A program made the translations under genes and the position numbers. A stretch of 64,000 nt of DNA, from contig NC_054885.1 of the NCBI RefSeq assembly GCF_018320785.1, forward strand, positions 5,468,921 through 5,532,920, in the 5' to 3' direction. Position 1 is the first letter of the stretch, and each line of letters starts with the position of its first letter. This DNA is from Cheilinus undulatus. Lineage: Eukaryota > Chordata > Actinopteri > Labriformes > Labridae. The notes beneath the pieces were generated by a model. It searched no databases. It worked only from the letters and a program-made list of their open reading frames with translations, and was not told the DNA's origin. Of this stretch, positions 56,424 through 64,000 are shown piece by piece.

Positions 56424-59400
56424 CTGAAATACACAAAAACACATGATTTGTTAGCACACAGAGAATCCTGCTGCTTGTGATCCTGCCTGTCTTATCTATG
56501 TTTTCTGTTTCAATTTATATGGCGAGAGAGGGGTGGGGCTAGAAGGAGCTGATTTGTATTCATCAAAACCAAGCATTCTGAGCAAGGCTGTTGGTTCATA
56601 CAGAGACATAAAACCTCCTATGGTGTTTGATCCATATTATATTTGACCAAAGCACAGCAGACATTTCATTTAGACCTCATGGGACTGTAGCAGACAGTGG
56701 AAAAGGGCTCTGATAAGTCATCTTTAGCGTCCCTTCCCAGACGCATTTATTATCTTGTCAGACAGTGACATGATTGCTAAAGGGTTTCGCGTTTCACGCA
56801 TAATTGCACCAGCCTCTTGTTGCTGCTTGCTTATGTCATGACTCCGCCGTGCCTGAAAGTACCGCTCCTAGACCAGGGGTGTCAAACTCAATCACAGCAG
56901 GGGCCGGATTCTGGATTCAGGACTAACCTGAGAGCCTAACAGTGTCCCCTTTTTAACCATAAACTGTCAACCTCGTTTCACCAGTAATAAAATATAAAAA
57001 ATAAATGAATGATTTTGACATTTAAAAAGTTAAAAAGATAAGTTTAAAGGCTCACAATCTGAGAAAAGTAAATGTATTAGTTCCAAAAGGTCAAAGCATA
57101 AAATTGAAATTAAAAAATTATGTTTTTTAAAATGGCAAATAGAAAAAGAGGCAAAATCATGAGTTTAAAAGGTCAAAATATGAAACAAAATTTGTAATCA
57201 TGAAATTAAAAGTCAAAATATGATTCAAAATTTTTAATTATGAGTGCAAAAGGTCAACTACATGATTATGAAGTCAAAGTTTGGAGTTGAAAATATGAAG
57301 TTAAATACAAAATTATTTTTTAAGAAGTTTAAAATATCACTTAAAAATTAGAACTATGAATCTTAAAGTTTGAAATTAAAAGTCAAAATCCTAAGTTTGA
57401 GTCCTAACTGTGAGATGCTAAGTTGAAATTTCATTACTCCTTACTTTTTCAGATTTTGTGACTTTACAAGGATATCTTAAATCATCAAGTATAAGTTCAC
57501 ATAAGTTTATACTTGAGGAAATCTGCAGACCCCAGACTGATGGGCCAGTTAGAACAGAAATATCAGATCATCTTGCGGGCCGGATTTCACTTTTCCACGG
57601 GCCGGATTTGGCCCCTGGGCCTTGAGTTTGACACCTGTGCCCTAGATGCTGATTGGTTACCAAAGCTCTGGAGTGCCCTCCCTTGTCATGTTCGTCTGTC
57701 CCCCTCGCTGCCTGTCTTTAAATCAAACTTGAAAAAGTAATTTTACCTCCCTGGCTTTCGGCTCTGCTTAAGAATTTTTTAATCTTTTCTGTTTTTATTG
57801 ATCCATTTATGTCCTCCAGTTTTAACTTTGGTCCTGCATCTGTGTTTTATTGTTTGTGTTTTATTGGGGTTTTTTTGTTTTTTTTTCATTTTACTGTGCA
57901 GCACTTTGGTCAGCATGTTCTTGTTTTTAAATGTGCTTTTTGAATAAATTTGAATTGGATTGGTCCTGGTCAGCAGACCTGAAGGGCCCGTCGGGGACAG
58001 TGGCATGGAGCAGGTCAGAGATATTCAGGTGCCTGCAAATGCAGGGTTTTATGTACAAAACAGGAATCTTGCAGTCAATTCAGAAGTCGATTGGGTGCCA
58101 GCCTGAGGCATACAAAATGGGAGAAAAGTGTGTTGTCTTGCTGAACCTTGTCAGCAGTTTTGCAGCAGAATTTGGACGATTTGTAAACAAATGAGGGAGG
58201 ATTTATTCAGGCAGGTAAAAAAGGAATTACAGTAGTGAAGCCAGGAAGATACAAACAAAAGCAAAAGCATGAAGGAGCCTTTCTAGCTTAGCTTGAGACA
58301 CAAAAAGCTTCAGTTTGGCTATGTTTTTATAAATGAAAGAAACGAGAATGGGTTAGAAATTTGGCATGCTGATCAAAAGCATAATCTTGCAAAGCAGATG
58401 AATTTACCAGTCTGTCGTCAGGAAGATCCATCTAAAGCTCCAGTCTGGAAGAAATGTACAGGTCTTTACTTTGTATGGGAGTTTTCCAAGATGAATGTGG
58501 AATACACCCATGCACTGGATGTATAAAACAGTCTATCTGGCATGTAAAAAATACTCTGCAAACTACAGCTACAGCTCAAGATGTAGAGAGTTTGTAACAA
58601 TAGGAGGAGACCTCCCAAAGCAGGCTCCATCTGACCACAGGAAGTCGGTCTAGGTTGGATTGATAGTCACTCCACTTAGGCAAGACCAGCAGGTGACTTT
58701 GAGTCTGCAGGGAAAGTAAGACTGTTGTCAGGGACTGCAGAGCTTCATAACAATGAGGGCGGAGAAAAGCAGAGATTTTCTGGGGGGATTGTGTGCCTTT
58801 ATTAGAGAGACAGGACTACAGATAAAGGCGGGGACTAACCAAGGCTGCTTCAAGGACAACAGCCATTGTACACGTACTTTTTTATTTTCAATGTTTCTTC
58901 TCATCTTATATTTTAATACAATGCATATTTTAATGTCTATTTCCTCAGTATGATGTGTCCTGGAATGCTTTAAATGCAATGATCTGTTTTAACTCTCATC
59001 ACTCTGTTGAATGCACAAAGACGAAACATGAAAATTCAGCTGAGCAGAGAGATGAATGAATGAGACAGCGGCTATCGGTATGACAGGTCCCAGAGCTGAG
59101 CTGTTAAACACTCTCAGCTGCTTTTGACAGGAACTGTGGCATAAAAAGTGGACTGAAATGACAGCAAATAGTGGTCAAAATGTCAGCAGTTCTGCAGTGA
59201 ACTTTTTCTCCTGCACACTGGATTTTCATCACTTCTCAGTGATATGTTTAATTTGAGATTTCTAAGTGTAAGTCTGTTTAAAAAATGTATTTTGGTATTT
59301 TAATGGCTGATTTTTATGTGCATCTATCTATGTTCCATGTCAAAATCAATCAGAATTGTAAATATATCAGGCAGATCGTCTACAGTAATATGTACGTCAA

Positions 59401-59869
59401 TCCAACGCATGCAAAAATAACCACATCTATAGCAATTTTAAGATTTATCTTCAAATATATCATGGAAGCAAAACAAGCACAGTATCACACCATCTAAATA
59501 GCTTAAATCAACTGAAATAAAGCCAGCTATATCCTCCTTCACAGTGTGAATCTGTTGGATTCCCAGGCTAAAATTCACAGGCTACCTCTTCAACCAGAAA
59601 TAATCATTTATCATGAATAATCAGACTCCAACAACTGGAAAATGTGCAGAATTGTACACCTATTTCTCACAAAAGAACTCATTTTTCAGTTTCATTGTTA
59701 AGTGGTGCCTTGACTGCAACTGTAGCTCCTCTATCTGTTCATTTAGTGAATGAATGGGTATGAAATAAAAGTATTTAAACTTTAAAAGACAAAGAGGAAA
59801 CAACATACCTTCTTTTAGACTCTCAGGTGAAGTGAAGAAGGAAAAAGATGAATTTGAAATGTAGTCCAT
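55390..59869 (-). CDS. mchr1: Melanin-concentrating hormone receptor 1 (2 exons)
   Basis: Class A GPCR for the neuropeptide MCH, plasma membrane, Gi/Gq-coupled; roles in feeding and pigmentation in fish. Exons 59809-59869 and 55390-56423 join in phase to 364 residues. Visible: N-glycosylation site NSS (6-8), TM1 GNS with N46, TM2 D77, C104 and C182 (extracellular disulfide), D111 in TM3 (the MCH-binding Asp, in ALDSNSQ), DRY 128-130, W156, TM6 CWAP 256-259, TM7 NPFIY 295-299, then a basic C-terminal tail. ITPVWMY, LPNPATNTYWFTLYQFFLAF and ISLGYANSCINPFIYIMLSE are near-diagnostic for MCHR1 against MCHR2 and somatostatin receptors. No lesion; appears functional. Which teleost paralogue it is cannot be told. 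Confidence 0.95.
56874..57639. mobile_element. hAT-like element in mchr1 intron
   Basis: 766 bp. The ends are CAGGGGTGTCAAACTC and, inverted, CACAGGTGTCAAACTC; subterminal GGGGCCGGATT and GGGCCGGATTTGGCC. Flanks TCCTAGAC and CCCTAGAT agree at 6 of 8. Interior is AT-rich with repeated AAAAGGTCAAAATATGA-like words. A left-end fragment is at 10043-10230. Confidence 0.85.
57658..57957 (+). mobile_element. L2-type LINE 3' tail with TSD
   Basis: Starts TACCAAAGCTCTGGAGTGCC, continues TGCCTGTCTTTAAATCAAAC and CAGCACTTTGGTCAGCATG, and ends TTTGAATAAATTTGAATTG. Flanked by GATTGGT at 57651-57657 and 57958-57964. 5'-truncated, as is usual for these elements. Confidence 0.8.
58384..58547. mobile_element. 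Family E, short internally deleted copy 3
   Basis: 164 bp with ends ATCTTGCAAAGCAGATGAAT and, inverted, ACATGCCAGATAGACTG, flanked by TA. The interior is unlike copies 1 and 2, as in MITEs that keep only the ends. Lies in the mchr1 intron. Confidence 0.65.
58548..59808 (-). other. mchr1 intron, no gene seen
   Basis: AT-rich intron of about 3.4 kb in all (56424-59808). This part shows no recognisable gene or bounded element. Confidence 0.45.
59809..59869 (-). CDS. mchr1: mchr1 exon 1
   Basis: The ATG (complement of 59867-59869) opens a 20-codon exon MDYISNSSFSFFTSPESLKE plus one base; the donor is GAAG|GTATGTTG. The extra base and the AA of exon 2 make a Glu codon, so the frame closes exactly. 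Human MCHR1 also has a single intron in the N-terminal extracellular region, as I recall. Short and absent from a simple long-frame search for receptors. Confidence 0.88.
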
Positions 59870-60357
59870 GTTGACCCTCCTCAGAACTTTAATAATAATA
59901 ATAATAATAATAAAAGTGTCACTTTTAGATCTATATAAAGCCCAGAAGAAGTGTAGTTTGAAAAAAAAAGCTCAGAAAAAGCGTTTAAAGTCTTAGTCCA
60001 TAAATCTTCCGGTGGCAATGCAACATCTCGCGCGTGTTTTTGATATCCAGAGGACTACTTTCAAGCGCGCGCGACTACTTTTCAATAAACCGGCACGAGC
60101 CCTCGTGAGTTGACGTAACTCGTCATTCCTTCATTGGGGAATCAGTGTCTGAACTCGATTAAAGATGCTAACCCAGCCTAAAAAGCACAAATAATATTTT
60201 CTTCATTCTTAAAATCTATTACACCTTCCTGTTCAGCCATATAAGGTAAGTATTGAGGCTCCCACCCCTCCTGACAATCATCTGCTCTCTGTTGTAGCCT
60301 GCAGCTGTGTTCATCAGTGTTCATCAATGACGCCGTTTTCCCAAGCGTCAGCTTCTT
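59870..60357 (-). promoter_or_regulatory. mchr1 5' region
   Basis: Upstream of the mchr1 ATG. An (AAT)n run at 59890-59911, a minus-strand TATA-like CTTTATATAG at 59930-59939, about 60 bp from the ATG, and a CpG-rich patch (GCGCGCGCGAC) at 60020-60080. The promoter position is inferred from these alone. Confidence 0.4.
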
Positions 60358-60371
60358 CCGCTAGGTGGCAG
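60358..60371 (+). promoter_or_regulatory. CTCF-like site candidate
   Basis: CCGCTAGGTGGCAG matches CCASYAGRKGGCRS at 13 of 14 positions. It sits between mchr1 and the presumed promoter at 63.3 kb. Motif match only. Confidence 0.4.
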
Positions 60372-60789
60372 CATGGTCAACATTTTAACACCTCTCCCTT
60401 CAGAATTGAAAGCAGATGTTGTGAAAAATGAAAACAAAGACAATTTGACCAAATATTTGGCCTATAATGGGAACTCTAGTGGGTCAAAGGTAACAGCAAA
60501 TATACCTCAGGATACCTAACAACACGGGGACTAGTCTGTGGAATATAACTTGGTTAATTTGAGTCGTTTTACATTCTGCACGCTTTTGTCTGTCTTGTTT
60601 GTAAGATATAGCCATATACTTTTCTTAAATTTTTAATGAATATAGGGTTTTTTGGTCACTTGGAGTCAGATGTATATGGTTGCAGAATTTTTACCTGATA
60701 TATGTATAATTATGATTAATTTTTCATTACATATTAGCTGGTTTTATGTGTAAATTCATGTCTTTTAGACCAATTACAATCATGCTTTT

Positions 60790-61800
60790 GGTATTGTATT
60801 TGTGTATATTTTGCCATTTTGCAACTTATTTTGCCACCTTTTCCCCATTTTTTCCACTTTTATCAAATTTTTGCACTTTTTAACCATGTTTTTGCCACTT
60901 TTTTGCCAATTTAAGCTAACTTTTGCCATTAAATACTCCTGTTTTCCTATATTTTACCCATTTTCGCAACTTCTTTTTGACACTATTTCCCCACTTTTGC
61001 CACTTTTATCCCATTTTTGTCCTTTTTTTAATCATTTTTTGCCACTTTTCATGCAAATAAGGTACATTTTGCATTGAATACCACTTGATTCCTTTTCCTC
61101 AAAATTTTTACCTCTTCTTTTTGACACTTATTTTTGCCCTTTTCACCATTTTTTGCTACATTTTGGCTGTTTAAGGTACCTTTTGCCATTACGTACCACT
61201 TGTTTCCTATTTTCTTGCCCTATTTTGCCCCTGTTGACTGCCTTTAGCCTATTTCAGCCACTTTTCACTCATTTTTTTCCACTTTTGGACCATTTTTTGC
61301 CACCCGTAACTCATTTTTTCGTCACTTCTCACCCATTTTTGCTGCTTTCTGACCATTTTTGCACTTTTTCTCCCCATTTTCACCCCTTTTCACCCATATT
61401 TGCTGCTTTTTGACCATTTTTTCACTTTTTCTCCCCTTTTCACCCATATCTACAAATAGGAGATGGAAACTAGCAATAGATATAATCTCTATATGTGAAA
61501 CATCAGTTACTTTTAGCTTGTTTGTAACAGGCTGAAGTTTTACTATGTAATTTGCACTGTCCCTATCAAATAAACTTTATAAATAAATAAATTTTTGACA
61601 ATTTTTCACTTTTTCTCCCGATTTTCACCCCTTTTCACTCATATTTGCTGCATTTTTGACCATTTTTGCCACTTTTGACTTATTTTCATTGCTACTTCAA
61701 GCTGTTTTTGCCACTTTTCACCACTTAGATTGTGGCTCTTGCAAAGGTATTTTTCAACAATTTGTCTCTTTGGTTGAGCAGGGTTGAGTAACACTGTTTT
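60790..61800. repeat. Pyrimidine-rich repeat, family B copy 2
   Basis: A degenerate TTTTGCCACTTTT array with the closing sequence TTGTGGCTCTTGCAAAGGTA, CTTTGGTTGAGCAGGGTTGA and GTAACACTG shared with 3183-3895. A LINE-type 3' tail (about 61452-61592: GATGGAAACTAGCAATAGAT to AAATAAACTTTATAAATAAA) interrupts the array. Confidence 0.75.
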
Positions 61801-62144
61801 AGTGACTGCAGCTGCCTGTTCTGACTAGGACCATCTTAAAAAGAGGCTTTTAATAAAAGCTTGGCAGCAATAATTAAGTAGATAAGGTGTAATTCATCCC
61901 TCTTATCTGACAGTCCTGAAAAGAATAAGAAAGAATAATGATAAAAGATGTTAGTAATGCATATAAACACTTGATTAGGTGAGTGAAGATTAGGATAAAT
62001 ATGAAAACAAACAGACTGAATATTTAAACCCAAATTTGAATGCACAAAATAGTATACATACAGAAACCTGGTTATAATGATAAGTCATGAAATGTGTTAT
62101 AGTATCATCCATGTAAGTATGAGTAGTGTATGGGTGGCCTAAGG
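61801..62144. other. Intergenic, no gene seen
   Basis: No recognisable gene. Confidence 0.4.
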
Positions 62145-62943
62145 CACTGGTGTCCAAACTTTTTCCCTGAGGGCCGCATTCAGAAAACATTAGGCCAACT
62201 AAGCCACTTTAATATAGCTGACCTTTAGTATATTAAAACTGATGGAGTTTAAAATGTGCTTTGTCAGTGAATGTGCTGATCAGTGCAGCAGAGAGGGGAC
62301 ATGTAGACGGCTTATCTCCACATTCAGTCACAGAACAAAAGCAAACTGAATAAACTTGAAAGGAGTGTTGGTGTTTGTAGATGATTGAAATGATACGTTT
62401 TGGACATCAGTCCTTGAGACAGAGCAAATAGAAGAGCAAATGTGCCCCACCCGTGCTGCCATTGGCTGCCGTAGTCCTTCTGTTTGCATTCATTATGGTG
62501 TTATGAATCCAGGAATCATTGTTTTGCCTGTGGCTATAATTATTTTTTATCCTGTTGTCTCAATTTAGTCCTGAAAAAAACATGTCAAATGTTGTTTATA
62601 GAATAAACATAGCATCATCAGTGCTGAAGCTTGAAGTACAAAGCAGTCAAACGTATTTTATTTTTAAGACTAAAATGGACCACATGCTGCATTTGACCTC
62701 TGGCAACAGTTTTGACGCCCCTGATTTGCCCTATTGTCTCAATTTAGTCATGAAAAAACATGTTGATGAATTCCTGTCAAAATGTTTGTTTACAGAATTA
62801 ACATAGTGGTGCTACCAAGTCCTGAAGCTAAACAGGCTGATTTGTGTTCAGATGTGGGGCAAACAATATATTTTTTTTTTAAAGCAAAACGAAAAAAAGA
62901 CCACGGGCTAAATTGGCCCCGTAACACAGTTTGGACAACCCCA
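62145..62943. mobile_element. hAT-like element
   Basis: About 800 bp. Ends CACTGGTGTCCAAACTTTTT and, inverted, GGGGTTGTCCAAACTGTGTT, with subterminal GAGGGCCGCATT and ATTGGCCCCG. Flanks GCCTAAGG and ACCTAAGA agree at 6 of 8. Two related interior blocks (CTCAATTTAGTC.TGAAAAAA and TTGTTTA.AGAAT.AACATAG at 62560 and 62740) show an internal duplication. Confidence 0.8.
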
Positions 62944-63263
62944 ACCTAAGAGAATTAAGGGCTGGTGTTTTGGTTTACACGTTACCGTGTTAACTGGTGA
63001 CTCTCAGCGTTAGCTGATTTTGAAAAGTGTCTTCATGAATACCTTATTTTCATTAAAGACAAGTTTTTTTTAACATTATCATAAAATGATAGAAATCAAT
63101 CGTTACTGCAATTTTCAGCAGATGCTGAAACTACGACAACCTGACAACCACAGACGCATTCGGCAGAAAGCCACCACTTGACACGGTCACTCATTAAACC
63201 CAAACACCAGCTTAATAGCTTTGGCGACCTAAAATAATAATAAGAGATAATTAAAACCAGTCG

Positions 63264-64000
63264 TTGCTACAAAAGCAGTTGTGTGAAGGGCTTGGCGGAG
63301 CAGAGGAGCAGACTGCCAGGGAGGAGCTCCACTCACATCAGCAGGCAGACCCTCCCAGCTCTGAGCGAGGAAACGGAAACCAGCGTCGTAAACCTTATGC
63401 TAGCAGCTACATTTGGGCTTGTAGGACGGGGTGTAAGCGACATCACACAGTTTGCTGCCTCTTCAGAGGAAACAGGGAGTGGATAAATACGCGACAGGGT
63501 TTTTGTTTCTTATTGCGGCAGCTTCGACACGGAATATCTCGAGTGGTGAGTTTTTTTCACCCCTTCTCTGTATGTGAAAGTAGTGTTTTCTATTCGCGTC
63601 GCAGGCTAGTCAAGTTTTAGCTGTGCTAACTGTGCCACTGAGCTAGCAACAACAGCTTGCGCTACGAAAAAAAGGTGTTTTCTTCCTTTTCATTTTTGCC
63701 AACGTGAAGCTAGCTCACAGGCCCCGGACGCTGATAATTGTGGTCTTTATTAAGAAATAGGGACTTTCTATGAGGAGTGCTGTTGTGGAGTTGGCCTTTG
63801 TGGTAAATTAACGGTGTTAAGTTTGAAAATCCCACAGCAGCGCAGTTATTGTTGTCCGACCGTTAGCCGGGTATGCTAGCTCGAGCGCTTTAGAATGCTG
63901 GGCGAAGGCTGTTAGCTGGAACGGATTCGATGCTCTGAAACTCGCGGAAATCGTTGGAAATGTGGTTTGGCTGTCAGAATTACAAATTAGTTTCTCTTCT
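63264..64000 (+). promoter_or_regulatory. CpG-rich promoter and probable first exon of next gene
   Basis: Base composition shifts to CpG-rich at about 63,280 and stays so to the window end, unlike the rest of the intergenic DNA. TCTCGAGTG|GTGAGTTTTTTT at 63,536-63,555 is a strong donor, so a non-coding first exon ending near 63,546 on the plus strand is likely. GCTAGC/TTAGCTG words are frequent. The frame at 63264-63620 is uninterrupted but reads through the donor and has no family resemblance. Gene identity is unknown as its coding exons lie beyond the window. Confidence 0.5.

Larger units (their letters stand above)
56790..57980. mobile_element. Family E remnant split by a hAT element and a LINE tail
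   Basis: Family E phrases AATTGCACCAGCCTCTTGTT, GCTGCTTGCTTATG and GCCTGAAAGTACCGCTCCT stop at 56873, resume as GATGCTGATTGGT at 57645-57657 and as TTGGTCCTGGTC at 57960. Intact copies at 29284 and 35230 read CTCATCGCTGATTGGTCCTG across this point. Lies in the mchr1 intron. Confidence 0.8.

Noticed and set aside
1..64000. Endogenous retrovirus or other viral insertion
   Set aside because: I saw no LTR pair, primer-binding site, gag, pol or env-like frame; the reverse-transcriptase pieces are of the non-LTR type.
1..64000. A novel multi-gene system or operon-like cluster
   Set aside because: Only two host genes are identifiable, on opposite strands and of unrelated function; the rest is repeat-derived or unidentifiable.

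Overview
The window is vertebrate nuclear DNA, most likely from a teleost fish. Two intron-containing genes with clear vertebrate orthologues sit in AT-rich sequence packed with fish-type DNA transposons (Tc1-like, hAT-like and short TIR elements), LINE fragments, tRNA-derived SINEs and minisatellites. There is no operon structure, no phage or plasmid gene and no CRISPR array. Species cannot be told from the sequence.

Left (1-12,260): the 3' half of usp43, a ubiquitin-specific protease, on the + strand. Four exons (2281-2623, 9424-9582, 10289-10462, 10687-11813) join in phase and carry the C-terminal half of the catalytic domain and the long C-terminal tail. The catalytic Cys and the 5' exons lie before position 1. 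A 23-bp minisatellite fills the start of the window, and a 6.8-kb intron contains a clean TSD-flanked retroposon, a Tc1 fragment and a large pyrimidine-rich repeat.

Middle (12,260-55,300): about 43 kb in which I find no convincing host gene. It is a layered deposit of mobile elements: a near-complete dead Tc1-like element with DD37E spacing, several nested insertions whose order can be read from target duplications, a repeat family (A) present three times, an unnamed GC-rich family (C) present twice, an unnamed TA-flanked family (E), a degenerate LINE with a SINE inside it, several tandem arrays, and a long foldback hairpin.

Right (55,390-64,000): mchr1, a melanin-concentrating hormone receptor, on the - strand in two exons (59809-59869 and 55390-56423; 364 aa), with all class A GPCR landmarks. 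Its intron holds a three-layer nested insertion. Upstream lie a CpG-rich region, a CTCF-like site, a second pyrimidine-rich repeat with a LINE tail inside it, a hAT-like element, and at 63,260-64,000 a CpG-rich segment that looks like the promoter and first non-coding exon of a further + strand gene.

The two genes are not known to work together: one removes ubiquitin, the other is a neuropeptide receptor. The most informative content is the transposon archaeology. Family names are by recognition of remembered patterns, not by database search. Element ends come from reading terminal repeats and target duplications by eye.
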